Shown here one piece after another: positions 1 through 13,784 of a DNA stretch of 64,000 nucleotides (position 1 is its first letter; the number at the start of each line of letters is the position of its first letter). The notes beneath the pieces are model-generated. The model did no database searches and had not been told where the DNA came from. It worked only from the letters and a program-made list of their open reading frames with translations. The translations under genes were made by a program, and so were the position numbers. Origin of the DNA: Urophycis tenuis (Eukaryota > Chordata > Actinopteri > Gadiformes > Phycidae); NCBI GenBank assembly GCA_036785325.1, contig JAXIVH010000024.1, positions 6,687,322 to 6,751,321 of the forward strand. Direction: 5' to 3'.

Positions 1-90
1 GAAACTGATAGACGTATGAAGATGGATCTTTGACCGTTCGGGACCCCGACATACGATGCGCGGATACGTGAGCTATCAGAACCGTTAGTG

Positions 91-449
91 GAGCTAGTGG
101 ATTAGTTACCTCAAGGTCCCAGCGGGACTAGAGCTAGTGGATTAGTTACCCCAAGGTCCCAGCGGGACTAGAGCTAGTGGACGAGGTACCCCAAGGTCCC
201 AGCGGGACTAGTGCTAGTGGACGAGGTACCCCAAGGTCCCAGCGGGACTAGAGCTAGTGGACGAGGTACCCCAAGGTCCCAGCGGGACTAGAGCTAGTGG
301 ACGAGGTACCCCAAGGTCCCAGCGGGACTAGAGCTAGTGGACGAGGTACCCCAAGGTCCCAGCGGGACTAGAGCTAGTGGACGAGGTACCCCAAGGTCCC
401 AGCGGGACTAGAGCTAGTGGACGAGGTACCCCAAGGTCCCAGCGGGACT
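91..449. repeat. Minisatellite, 40-bp unit, about 9 copies
   Basis: A 40-bp unit containing the core GGTACCCCAAGGTCCCAGCG repeats head to tail about nine times. The first two copies differ (GATTAGTTACC in place of GACGAGGTACC); later copies are nearly identical. It ends about 150 bp before the emc3 start codon, so it lies in or beside the emc3 promoter or 5' UTR. Bases 1-90 hold nothing I recognise. Confidence 0.95.
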
Positions 450-598
450 TGCAGTCAGAGGGCTGCTGTGGTTGGTGTGGACGTAGGGGTGTATTGTGTG
501 TTGAATTGTATTGTAGCTCCTTTCACACCATGCAGGGTGCGCTATAGTTGTAATGATGTGTCTCTGGTCCGCTCTGTCTGCTTTGTGTTTAAGTAGGC

Positions 599-2929
599 AT
601 GGCTGAGCCAGAGCTTCTGTTGGACTCCAACATCCGACTGTGGGTGGTGTTGCCCATCGTCTTCATCACTTTCCTTGTTGGGGTGATTCGACATTATGTG
701 TCAATTCTTCTTCAAAGTGATAAGAAGTTGTCATTAGAACAGGTGTCTGACAGGTATGTAGGACGACATGGTATATGTCATGCAAATAAATTGTGGTGGT
801 TAAGTTGATTTAAATAGACACAGCGTTTACTTGGACATGTGGTCGTTTATTTCAGTCAGGTTCTCATCAGGAGCAGAATTCTCAGAGAAAATGGGAAATA
901 CATTCCAAAACAGGTAAGTGTTGTAGTGAAACTATTCCTCTGAATAATTTATATTATTAATGTCCAGTTCCTTGCCATTAGAAAAAAGATTTAATTGTGA
1001 TTGTACAAAGGCATTAGATTCTACACAATGGTGTGTATTTGTTTTAGTTTCCTCATCTGTAAATGCAATGTTGCATGAAACATAAATGTTTTTGAAAATA
1101 ATCTGTTACAGTCATTTTTGATGAGAAAATTCTACTTCAATAATCAAGATGATGGATTTTTCAAGAAGAGCAAAAGGAAGGTTGTCCCTCCATCTCCAAT
1201 GACAGGTAATCCTTTCATTGTGTCATTCATTTTCCATTTTAGCTCCGTTTCCCAAACCGCCTTATGCAGATGTTCTTAATACTTGTTGTGAGGTTAAGAG
1301 ATGCTGCTCATTGTTTTATGCATATATACATATATGTTTTAATTCTATCTGATTCTGCTAATATGCTTATGAATTGTATCCCTGATGTACAAACGAACCG
1401 AGGCATACACTGTTGGCATGAAGCTCATGGAGAACAGCACACCTTTGTGTATCCTTTTCAGGAAATGATCCACATAAGAAAATGAAACCTTACACTTACT
1501 GCCACTGTGTCATGCCAGCTGTTAACGTAATATGATTTTTTGTTATTAACTTAATATATGTTATTAACATATCATGTTAATAACCTAATATGTTATTAAC
1601 GTAACATAATGTGTTTTTAAGGTACTATTATCAGTTTTTAAGGTAATGTAAGGTTTCATTCATGTCTGTTAGATCCCAGCATGCTGACGGACATGATGAA
1701 GGGCAATGTGACCAACGTGCTGCCCATGATTCTCATCGGAGGATGGATTAATTGGACCTTTTCAGGATTTGTAACAAGTAAGGATGCAGCAGTAAAGGCT
1801 GGTGATGGCTGAAGTCAGTAAAGGCTGGTGATGGCTGAAGTCAGTAAAGGCTGATGCTCTCTTTTTTTGCCTCGCAGCCAAGGTCCCCTTCCCTCTCACG
1901 CTGCGCTTCAAGCCCATGCTGCAGCAGGGAGTGGAGCTGCTCTCGCTGGATGCATCCTGGTAAATCATTGCAGTTGTTAGCCGTTTGGATGCATTGTTCA
2001 TTAAGTTTGCGGACTGGTTTGCTAACTGCTTTGCTGCGTTACCTCTTTCAGGGTGAGCTCTGCGTCATGGTACTTCCTGAATGTGTTTGGACTTCGGAGC
2101 ATGTACTCCTTAATCCTGGGACAAGATAATGGTACTTTTTCTGCTATCTTCTGTTCACCAGAATTGAATTAAGCAACAAAAAGAGATAACCCAAAAGTGG
2201 GTGTTCCATCAAAACGTTGCGTTGAAATTGCACTATGTATGGTTGTCGCCGCAGCATCACTATTTCCATACAATTATCGAACATGATCCAGCCGGTCCCT
2301 CTACGATGACAGTCAAGTCAGGGATTTCTGGTCTAAATCAGTTTGGTCTGCAAGCAAAGTGGGGTGAACATTTAAAACTAAAGTGTCGGCTAGTGCAGGA
2401 TTAAATCATACATTGATTTTATATGTAAACACTTAAGTTCTTTCTGCACTTCAAAAGATACATTGATATGATAAATCAACCTCTCCAGAAATCAATTGGT
2501 TTGTAGTGTTTACAGTACTCCATATGAAGGCCAACACATGGTTCTTTGTCTCTGGTAGTGTGACTGTAATTGGAGCCAGTAGAGACTCAAGTAAAGCTTT
2601 GGTTGTAGTGAATGTCCTCTCCCGGCCACAGGGGCCGACCAGTCCAGGATCATGCAGGAGCAGATGAGTGGCGCTGCCATGGCGATGCCTGCAGACACGA
2701 ACAAAGCATTCAAGGTAGAGTGTAAGCAATGTATGTCATCATCACACTAGTTTAGCCTTTGGAAGGCATTTCTTCATGGGCTGTGGCCACTGTGTTCCAG
2801 GCTGAATGGGAAGCGCTGGAGCTAACAGACCACCAATGGGCGCTGGAGAGTGTTGAAGAGGAGCTGATGGGCAGGGAGCTGGACTTTGATGGGATGTTTA
2901 GTAAGGAGTTGCCGACCGGCATCTTCTGA
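599..2929 (+). CDS. emc3: ER membrane protein complex subunit 3 (8 coding exons)
   Basis: Encodes EMC3 (formerly TMEM111), the insertase-type (Oxa1/YidC-like) core subunit of the ER membrane complex, which inserts tail-anchored and multipass proteins into the ER membrane. Coding exons: 599-753, 856-913, 1112-1205, 1673-1777, 1878-1959, 2052-2131, 2632-2714, 2801-2929, all with GT/AG junctions and consistent phase. They sum to 786 nt, or 261 aa, the same length as the human protein. The N-terminus ([15 protein letters not shown]) and the tail ending in SIF-type residues (TGIF) match the family. A hydrophobic segment lies at about residues 15-35; the middle block [10 protein letters not shown] and [10 protein letters not shown] is the conserved membrane core. 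The ATG at 599 is the family start. There are no frameshifts or missing exons. The identification is firm. Confidence 0.97.
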
Positions 2930-3173
2930 TGGTCGATTCAGTTAGTACCACGCGGTTAAATGTGTTGTTATTTGTAGGCAATCTGTTAGCAGTTTAAGCT
3001 TCATTTAATAGACAAGGGATTAGTCCTTCCACTGTATGCAACGTTTACATTAACATCTGTACCATCATGGTTTTACTATTATTGGTTTAAAGCGCCTTGC
3101 TTCATATATAGTGCGTAAGACAACGCAATGCACTGGTTCTGCCCCATTGATTCTTTTCTTTTTAAAAATACAG

Positions 3174-3179
3174 AATAAA
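3174..3179 (+). terminator. Polyadenylation signal of emc3
   Basis: AATAAA lies 245 bp after the emc3 stop codon, before the start of usp4. The stretch 2930-3728 otherwise holds the emc3 3' UTR, AT-rich spacer and the usp4 5' UTR. Its last 100 bases are GC-richer and translate without a stop into the usp4 frame but contain no upstream in-frame ATG. Confidence 0.7.
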
Positions 3180-3728
3180 TTGGAATAAGCTTACGATTGA
3201 TTTTTTATTACATTGTTTGTAGCTTGTGACTAGAGGTTTTCTCTACTTTTGACATTTCATTAAATTGGAATTTGAAAAGTGTTTTCTTTTCAACACTCGT
3301 AATCCACTGGTTTGGCTAACTTCAACATCAAGTAAGCTCAAGGACACCATTATTGAAAGTTTGTTAGGTAATATAGAGGGCCGATACTTAATGTTGGAAG
3401 CCGAAATAATATACCGCCTAGATTTTGCGCTATCATTTTTTGAAATATTTATTTAGACAATTATTTTGTAACAATTGTGTTTTGTATAAAGCCATGTTTG
3501 ACTACAGACCGTTTGGTGTGCTTTTGTGCATTTCAGTTGGATACAAATAGGTTCCACGGTCATTTCTTACATTCAAATGCTCATGAAAAATAAATATGCA
3601 AACAACAACAATGTGCACGAAGCACTGTGAACACACGGGGGCCCTCGCGGGGAGCCTTTACTTCCTCTCCCTCAGAAGAAGAAACGAGACCCTCAAGCAG
3701 CTCTCTGTACCGGCTCAGTCACTGCAAC

Positions 3729-6700
3729 ATGGCCGAGGGAGGCGGACCCGAGTCGGGTAGCGCGGCGGACTCCGACTCGGAACCAGTAGCCGCTCAGTTA
3801 CCAACACCTTCAACCGAAAGTCAAAAACAGACCATTGGATCGCTCATTAAAACGACTCTGCGAAAGGGCGATGAATGGTAGGAGTCGATCACTTGGATTA
3901 TCCCGTGTAGCCGACGCTAGCTAGCGAGCTAACGGGTCAGTGAAACGGACAGGCTAATGGGTCAGCTCGGGCTGAAACCGAAAGTTGGTGTCACTGCGCC
4001 TAGTGGTCGTGCTAACATTAGGCTAAAGCTAAACATGAAGCTAAAGCTATATGTTAGCCTCCTCCCTGTGTTTAGTCAACACGTTACAGCCACTTCTTTC
4101 GGTCTAGGTCCAGAGAAGAGCGTCAGCTAACGTTAGTGACGCTATAGATGAAGCAGTTACGGTGTGTAGTAGCTGGTTAGCCTCGGCAGGTTAGCCTCAC
4201 TGGGTTATCCTCCGCAGGTTAGCCTCAGATGGTTAGCTCAGGTAATACATGGGAGCTAGCTGGCAGTACTGCTCGTATGGGCCCCCAGACTGCTGAACGA
4301 ACAAGTTTGGTTTGTAGTGAATAGATTTGGACGGAGGTGGCCGTACATAGAGGTTCTCTGAAGGCCCGTTGGTGCTCGCCAGGCCAATGCTTCACTGGAC
4401 GCCGGTGACTTGTCTCTCAAACAACCATAACCAAACCAGTGAACGTCCACTCGGAAAATACACAATTAATGTCATACAGACGAAGAGAAAATCTCTATTA
4501 AAACTAGGAAACGAACACATATGTAGCGCAAACTCTTTATTTCCGTGTCTTCGCGTGATTAGCTAATATTTTGCCGGTATTGTCGGATTATTGCGGATTA
4601 TAGTGACCAAACTATGAAACTCAATTGATACCGAATGAGTTAATCTACCTTTTATCATGTTAATGACCTGGACAAATACCAAATGCATTAACTGAATGCC
4701 AATGATAACACATCCATCATACTATGCTGGCAAGTTTATGCAGTCGCTGATATTCACACTTTCAATAGGATGAGAGCATTTGGTCTTTGTTGTGTTGCAT
4801 GACATAGAAGAAGAAGAATTACTCATCATATCCCAACTAAAATACATAGTTTTGTACTTCTAAATAAACCTTAGCAGAACGTTGGTGTTGCATCTCATTT
4901 AGGGCCAAGTTTGAATACTGTGGGACAGCTGATATTGTAAATGCCCTTTTGTCTTCCCTGTCTCTGCAAGTGAATATACCTCCCCTGTTATTTCTAGGTT
5001 TCTGATCGACAGTCGGTGGTTCAAACAATGGAAGAAGTATGTGGGATTCGACAGCTGGGACATGTACAATGTTGGAGAGCATAGTCTCTACCCGGGACCC
5101 ATTGATAATTCTGGGCTATTTTCAGGTAAAGCTAGAAATGTGTCATTGTTTCAATTTTGATTATTCCTTTACAAAGCAAACTACACAAAGCACATTCATT
5201 TTGTATATTCAACCTTTCTATTTGCTTTCTGCAGACCAGGAAACCCAAGTCTTGAAAGATCACCTCATAGATGAGCTGGACTATGTCCTAGTGCCTACGG
5301 AGGCATGGAACAAGCTGGTGGGCTGGTATGGTTGTCTGGAAAGCCAGCGGCCCATTGTCCGAAAGGTAAGATTTGTCTTCCACTCGCAGTTGTTGGGTAA
5401 TGAGTCTGGTGTGGTGAACACTAACTCCTCCCCAGGTGGTGGAGCACGGCATGTTTGTCAAACACTGTAAGGTGGAGGTCTACCTGCTGGAGCTGAACCT
5501 GTGTGAAAACGACAACATGGACAATGTGGTCACACGGCATTTTAGTAAAGCTGACACTATAGGTAACGTTGCCTTTTCTCTTCACTGTAAGATTTATCTT
5601 TGTTGTTATCATAGGTAGTTTTATTGTGAAAATATGGATGCCTCTCTTTCAGATACCATAGAGAAGGACATGAGGTCATTGTTTGAAATACCGTCGCAGA
5701 GGGAGACGCGGCTGTGGAACAAGTACATGAGCAACACTTATGAGCAGCTGAACAAGCCAGACAGCACTGTACAGGACGCGGGTCTCTTCCAGGGACAGGT
5801 ACACACTGGTTGTAGTCCATCCATCACTTGAAGAGTGTCTATTAAATGGAAAGAAACAGTGGAAATCAACAGTCTACTGAGTCCTATGTGTTCGACACAA
5901 TGTTGAACACAAGTTGTTTCACACAATGTTGCCGTTTCTCCATCATGGCGGCTCAGTTGTTCTTTTGCCCCTCAGGTGCTCGTCATTGAACGCAAGAACG
6001 AGGATGGCACCTGGCCCAGACAAAACTCCCATTCAAAGTAAGTGAATACGGCGCTGCCGGGCTCTTCAAACCACGGCCCTCTTGTGAGACATTCCTCTGT
6101 TTCCACTCTGCTGGGGTGTATATGTGAATGTCTGTATCTTGGTGCTCGCTAGATCTAGCGCTACCCCACCCAGGAACTTCACCACCTCTCCAAAACTCTC
6201 CTCCAACGCGTCCGCAACCATCTCCTCCCCAGTGACCAACGGGGACAGCGGCAGTGCCAGCTACACGCTCAATAACAGCAACTCCTCTGGGAACCGGTAA
6301 TGGTTCTAATCAGAACCCGAACCTGTGGTATCAGTGAATAATACTAGCTGATGTGTTTGTGAAGGCTACCTAGCTATGACATTTGATGCTGAGAGTCCTG
6401 TGTGAATGCTCTGCTTGCTGATGCTCTGCAAAAACAAAACCATGTATTGGTGGTTTATGCTTCACCGTGTCCTCTAACACACCCATAAAATGTGATGCAA
6501 CATATTTTCAACAGGCAAACACAGCTTATCTGTTTGTGAAATACCTTTCAATCCCAGCCCCCATACCAGAGTCTGGGTAGAGGCAAGCAAAGGCCTCTAA
6601 GTAGTGCTCAGCAATGGAATCTTAACTCCTTTTGCATCATTTATGGAAGCTGCACAAGTTATGAATGACGACTGTTAAGATCAAACATGAAGTAAAAGCT

Positions 6701-9700
6701 CTCTTGACTGAAGGCATATCCGGCACATGAAATTATCATCCTGATTAGGCCTGCACGATTAATTGAATTTTCATCGTCATCGCCATGTGAAAGTTCGCGA
6801 TAAACACATCGCAAAAGCTGGTCTGTAATGCAATAAGTTCGCCCCGCACACTGGGGCCATCCTTCAAAATATTGTGGTGTGCCGACCCACCCTGTCGATT
6901 TAGGACCGACCCAAATATTTATTTTTTTTCCCTTTTAATCCGACCGACTTGCCGGTTGTAAACTTGCGTTAAGACCGACAACAACAAACAACTAATGCAA
7001 CTACAATAAAACCCTATTAATTATATTTTAGTAAGTATCACAAATATAAATTGCCTACATACACACATAGGCTACGTTCTGTCTTTTATATTCGCTTCAT
7101 TTCATCAATGGTTCACGCTTGTCTGTTATGAAGGCTGCGGCTGCAGTAAAGAAAATGTTTGCGGTCACCGTTAAAAGTTATACGGGTTCAGGCACCGTAG
7201 CAATAGGTCCAACATAAAAAAAATTCATTTAAATATCTTGACACCGCTATAATGTGACGTGTCGACTGATGTCAAGGAGACCACTAAACTGTTACGGGTT
7301 GGAGACGCAGTCAGTGACGTCACGATATGCAAATTTGTTTAAATTCATACCGACGTATTCCCCATGACCAAAATTTTACTTTCTTTTTTATTCTTTTCTT
7401 ATTTATCGCAAGTCATATCATCATGGCAATATTGAACAGTGTGATCGCACATCACACATTTTGCTGATATCGTGCAGGCCTAATCCTGATTCTTGAATGT
7501 GCTTGCAACAGGTTGGGGGGCTACAACTCGTACAGCTCCTCCTACAACTACAGAGACTCTCAGTCTCAGCCAGGCCTCTGTGGTCTCAGTAATCTGGGAA
7601 ACACATGCTTCATGAACTCTGCCCTACAGGTGAGTTGTGGCGCAAGTTACATTAGTATAAAAAACAATTGTCATTAAAAACCCTTAAATCCCTCCCCCTC
7701 CCCACACATGTCTTGTCTCCAGTGCCTGAGCAACGCGTCCCCGCTCACAGACTACTTCCTGAACGACCAGTATGAGGCTGAGATCAACAGGGAGAACCCA
7801 CTGGGGATGCGAGGGGAGATCGCCGAGTCCTACGCTGAGCTGGTCAAGCAGATGTGGCTGAGTCGAAGCAACTATGTGGCCCCACGGACCTTTAAGGTGA
7901 GTCAGAGATGGTCCACCGTGATACCATGCTGAGACTATTGTGGTTAGCACTGTTGGCTCACAGCTTGAAGGTCCTGGTATTGAATCCAGGGGGACAGGTG
8001 GGACCTGCCTGTGTGCAGTCTGTATGTTCTCCCTGTGTGTTGAGTCTGTATGTCAGTCTGTACGTTCTCCCTGTGTGCAGTCTGTATGTTAGTATGTATG
8101 TTCTCCCTGTGTGCAGTCTATGTTAGTCTGTATGTTCTCCCTGTGTGCAGTCTGTATGTTCTCCCTGTGTGTGCAGTCTGTATGTTAGTATGTATGTTCT
8201 CCCTGTGTGCAGTCTGTATGTTCTCCCTGTGTGCAGTCTGTATGTTCTCCCTGTGTGTGGAGTCTGTATGTCAGTCTGTATGTTTTCCCTGTGTGTGGAG
8301 TCTGTATGTCAGTCTGTATTTTCTCCCTGTGTGTGCAGTCTGTATGTTAGTATGTATGTTCTCCCTGTGTGCAGTCTGTATGTTAGTATGTATGTTCTCC
8401 CTGTGTGCAGTCTGTATGTTAGTATGTATGTTCTCCCTGTGTGTGCAGTCTGTATGTTAGTATGTATGCTCTCCCTGTGTGCAGTCTGTATGTTCTCCCT
8501 GTGTGCAGTCTGTATGTTCTCCCTGTGTGCAGTCTTTATGTTAGTATGTATGTTCTCCCTGTGTGTGCAGTCTGTATGTTAGTATGTATGTTCTCCCTGT
8601 GTGCAGTCTATGTTAGTATGTATGTTCTCCCTGGGTGTGCAGTCTGTATGTTGGTATGTATTTTCTCTGTGTGTGGGGTCTGTATGTTTTCCCTGTGTGG
8701 GGTCTGTTTGTCAGCCTGTATGTTCTCCCTGTGTGGAGTCTATGTTCTCCCTGTGTGGATCCATGTCAGGTTGACACTCCTGCCGGTGCCCTTGACCAAG
8801 GCACTAGGCACCTCAGAGTCCGCTGCTAGTGAAGGCCTGAGTGCAGAGATCACGTTTTGTTTGTGCATTGACAATAAATTGGATTCTTCTCCTTGACATC
8901 TTTGTTCTAGACCCAGGTGGGCCGCTTCGCGCCCCAGTTCTCAGGCTACCAGCAGCAGGACTCTCAGGAGCTGTTGGCCTTCCTGCTGGACGGGCTCCAC
9001 GAGGATCTGAACCGGGTCAAGAAGAAGCCTTACCTGGCTGTGAGGGACGCGGCGGGCCGGCCAGATGAGGTGAGAATTCCATGATCTGCATTGAAGGTTT
9101 TCAGCTGTAGGTTAATGCAACTGTAACCCCTCACACAGGCTTATGGTTAGTTAGTCACTTTACTACCTTGTGACTCCTAGCCTTGGGACATGTTTTTTTT
9201 TTTTTTTAAAGATGGTAATTTGTGTACTTTGTATTTTGTTTGGAAAAAAAAGTCTAATAAAATGTACCTTTTTGAGAAAAAGTGTTGTAGAAGAATCTGA
9301 TGGGTTTGCTGATCACCCTGTTCCTCTCCTTCTCGTTCCTCTCCTTCTCGTTCTTCTCCTCGTTCCTCTCCTCCTCCTCGTTCCTCTCCTCCTCGTTCCT
9401 CTCCTTCTCGTTCTTCTCCTCGTTCCTCTCCTCCTCATTCCTCTCCTTCTCGTTCCTCTCCTCCTTCCTCTCCTCCTCATTCCTCTCCTTCTCGTTCTTC
9501 TCCTCCTCATTCCTCTCCTCCTTCTCGTTCCTCTCCTCCTTGTTCTTCTCCTCGTTCCTCTCCTCCTTCTCGTTCCTCTCCTCCTTCTCATTCCTCTCCT
9601 TCTCGTTCTCCTCCTCATTCCTCTCCTCCTTCTTGTTCTTCTCCTCGTTCCTCTCCTCGTTCCTCTCCTCATTCCTCTCCTCGTTCTTCTCCTCATTCCT

Positions 9701-12700
9701 CTCCTTCTCGTTCCTCTCCTCCTTCTCGTTCCCCTTCTCGTTCCTCTCCTCCTCCTCGTTCCCCTCCTCCTCTCCTCCTTCTCGTTCCTCTCCTTGCCGT
9801 CTCTTTTAAATCCCAGATTGTGGCTAAGGAGGCCTGGACCAATCATCGCTTGCGTAACGACTCCATCATAGTGGACATTTTCCATGGCCTCTTCAAATCC
9901 ACCCTGGTGTGCCCAGAATGCTCCAAGGTGTCAGTCACCTTTGACCCCTTCTGCTACCTCACGTTGCCTCTGCCCATGAAGAAGGACCGCACCATGGAGC
10001 TCTTCCTGGTGCGTGCCAACCCTCAGTCCAAGCCTATGCAGGTGAGTTAGGTGTTGTGGATCGATTCAGGACTGTTATGTCCTATTTGGCATTTCCATCG
10101 GAAAAACACATTTGATTTGAACCTTGTGTGACTCTTATGTGTTTTGTACATGTGCTTTCAATGACTGTGCTTTGCACCATTTCCCATAATGCCCAGTAAG
10201 ACGGTGTTTGTATGAAACGGTCCAGTTATGTCATGAGTCCTGCAGTAGATGAGAGCTCCATGTGTTCCTCATCTTCAGTACAGAGTGGTGGTCCCCAAGC
10301 TGGGCTGTGTGAGTGACCTGTTCAGCGCCTTGTCCAAATTATGCGGAGTTCCTCCAGAGAATGTGAGTGTTGACAAGTTGTTGTGCTATATATAGACCGA
10401 GTGTTGTATTCCTCCTCTCGCTGTGTTATCTCTGGGGTGGATGTGAAAGGATCACTGCTGTCTGCTCACAGATGGTGATGGCAGACGTTTACAATCATCG
10501 CTTCCACAAAATGTACCGACGAGATGATGGCCTCAACCAGATCATGGACAAGGATGACATTTTTGTGTGAGTTGTAAAACAAAAAACGACACAAGCTTTT
10601 CTGACCAAATGTTTTTTTTCCAGAGGCTTTAATGTATTATGTTTACAGCTGAGCTTGAGCATCACTGGTTTAGTTTTTTGCTGGGTTTCGTCTTTTAATC
10701 GTTTTGATACGAAACTGAGCTGTTTGGACCTGCCCAGGCGTAGGGGTAGTTGAGGTTCAGGTTAGGGTAAGTTGAGCTTCAGGTTAGGGTTAGTTGAGGT
10801 TAGAGTTATGTTCGGGTTAGTTTAGATTAGGGTTAGTTTAGGGTAGGTTGAGGTTCGGGTTTGTTTAGGTTAGGTTAAGGTTGGTTTAGGTTCAAGGACA
10901 ATATGTCTGGTGGCAGGTGTTCATTGTGGACCTGGTGAGTGGGAAGGAATAAGCCTGTTTCCCCAGGACAGGAGACTATTTGTTGGTGTTGACAAAGCCA
11001 CACACTAGGCGTTCTTGGCAACAGCTTCACAAACGGTCCTGACCTGCGGTCCTGGTTGTGAGCAGGTACGAGGTGGAGGAGGAGGGCGCTGAGAAGATGA
11101 ACCTGCCCGTGTACTTCAGGGAGCGCCACTCCAAGCAGGCGGGCTCCGGAGGGACCCTGCTGTTCGGCCAGCCGCTGCTCATCTCGGTGCCCAGACAAGG
11201 CCTGGGGGCGGACGCCCTGTACGACTGCATCCTGGAGAGGATCGGGTGAGGGGGGGGGACGCCCTGTACGACTGCATCCTGGAGAGGATCGGGTGAGGGG
11301 GGGGGACGCCCTGTACGACTGCATCCTGGAGAGGATCGGGTGAGGGGGGGGGACGCCCTGTACGACTGCATCCTGGAGAGGATCGGGTGAGGGGGGGGGG
11401 ACGCCCTGTACGACTGCATCCTGGAGAGGATCGGGTGAGGGGAGGGGACGCCCTGTACGACTGCATCCTGGAGAGGATCGGGTGAGGGGGGGGGACGCCC
11501 TGTACGACTGCATCCTGGAGAGGATCGGGTGAGGGGGGGGGACGCCCTGTACGACTGCATCCTGGAGAGGATCGGGTGAGGGGGGGGGACGCCCTATACA
11601 CAGGTTGATGAACGCCAAAATGATTCCCTTCAACTTGTTGGGTCATTTGTGCATTTCATATTTGATCATTACTGTGTTATATAGTATTACCTCTTCAACA
11701 AACCAAATCCATTTAGTTTTACATTTCAAATGAAGTCAAAGAAGAGAGGACCTTTCGGCCTTTATTGGTCATTCTCAGTATTTTTTAGGGTAAGTTCTCT
11801 GCATGTGATCCATCCTTCCTACAGAGGAAGCTGCTGTGTTCAGGGCCCAAGACGTCCTGGACGTCTGCAGCGGTCTGTGTTGACGTCCTGGACGTCTGCA
11901 GCGGTCTGTGTTGACGTCCTGGACGTCTGCAGCGGTCTGTGTTGACGTCCTGGACGTCTGCAGCGGTCTGTGTTGACGTCCTGGACGTCTGCAGCGGTCT
12001 GTGTTGACGTCCTGGACGTCTGCAGCGGGCTGTGTTGACGACAAGTTGTCTGACGTTTGAACCCGTAATGTTAGAATACCATTCTGCTGCATATTCAGGA
12101 AAAGCAGCTCTCTTGCTTTGTCAATAAAATTGTTGTTTTAGTTTAATTTGATTAGTTGGTCTCTGTAGCTGTTCATATTTGACATTGTGTGGATTTCTTC
12201 CACTTGGAGGAAGGTGGCAATAGAAAGCATTCAGGAAGGAATTGCATGTTTGTGTGGATATCACTTTCTCCACTAGAGGGGCCTTATGAGTTCCATCTGC
12301 TGCTCATTTTTATAGTAAAACAAAGCAAGACATGCCTTTATACAGGTCTCTAAATGTCTGTTATTCATAGTTAACATGCTTAAGTAATCACAAACGCTGT
12401 ACTGTGTGACGGGCCTGCTGTGTGACCTGCATGCTCACCTCTGCTGGATCAAGTGTTCTGAATGTGCTGCATGGTAACCTACTGGGCCAGTGATCACTGG
12501 GGTTGTCTGTGTTACATCCCTGTTTACTTGACCTTAACAAGGGCACCGGAGAGAAGGCCTACTTTGGCCGTACTGTGTGTCACCAGTACCGGTGTCTGCA
12601 GGGCTCTTGTGACCGGTGGTGCCGATACCATCCAGGCTGACTGAGGGGTTCTCTTGATTGAGGGGTTCTGTTGACTGAGGGGTTATGTTGACTGAGGGGT

Positions 12701-13746
12701 TCTGTTGACTGAGGGGTTCTGTTGACTGAGGGGTTCTGCTGACTGAGGGGTTCTGCTGACTGAGGGGTTCTGCTGACTGAGGGGTTCTGCTGACTGAGGG
12801 GTTCTGTTGACTGAGGGGTTCTGCTGTGTTGCAGGCGCTACGCCCGGCCCCGCCCCGGTCTGCGCAGCGAGGGCCGGGCCTCGGCCTCCGCCGGCCGTGT
12901 CCGGGCCGAGGGCTCAGCGTCCTCCGGGCCTGGTGCCGGTCCACCGGGTCATGGCCAGCCGCCGTCCAACGGGGCCTCCTGTGGCGCTGGGCCCGCAGAC
13001 AGCCCCTCGGCGACCAGCAACGGACCCAACGGGGTCTGTGATGGTATGTGTTTGTCTGTGGATTCAGGACCACTTGGCACGCTTCTGTTGTGGTCTGTTG
13101 TACCTTTATCTAAAGGGTCCTCACTGTTCTGACGTCAAAGTTCATCCAAGTCTTCATTGTGCTGAACTACAAAGGCTGAGCTGGCTATAGTTCCACATGG
13201 ACCTGCTGGAGGAGTTAATATCAAAGAACTTTGCAGGCTGTGGGGTTGACACGACCCTGAAAAGAAAACAATTGCTAACCCATGATAATAAACATGGTAA
13301 TGATGATTGGTCGTCTTGGTCCTTCAAGGTGAGGAGGAGGCGATGGACCACCAGGTGAGCCCGGAGCCAGAAAACGCTCCTTCAGAAGAAGACGAGGAGG
13401 AAGAGAGGGCGTCCAACTCGGAGCGGGGGTGGAAGGCTGGCTCCAAGCTGTTCACCTTCAGCATGGTCAACTCTTACGGCACCGCCAACATCAGCCCACT
13501 GCCCAGCCACGGAAATGTCCTGAAACTCAATCGTTGGTCTTCTTTTGGATTCGTTTTTCAGACAGACTTTTATTCCTACACTTTCATGGAGCCTCACACC
13601 TTTTTCCTTTCCTGCAGCACATTCCACAGTGGCGATCGACTGGGATCCTGACACGAGGAAGCTGAGTTACGATGACCATGAAGCAGAGGTCAGAGCGGTT
13701 GACGTTAGCCTCCTTCATTTCTGTAGCTGTTCTCAAGGTCTAAGGA

Positions 13747-13784
<38 letters not shown>

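Noticed and set aside
91..449. CRISPR-like array
   Set aside because: The repeats are directly abutting 40-bp units with no unique spacers, in a vertebrate genome. It is a minisatellite.
3627..3728. N-terminal extension of usp4
   Set aside because: The frame is open upstream, but the only upstream initiator would be GTG. The ATG at 3729 matches the family start.
9170..9885. Leu/Pro-rich plus-strand and Arg-rich minus-strand frames
   Set aside because: Artefacts of the pyrimidine-rich minisatellite.
10875..11646. Minus-strand frames of 155-252 codons rich in Pro/Ser
   Set aside because: They read the reverse of the duplicated usp4 exon 14 end. The coding sense is plus.
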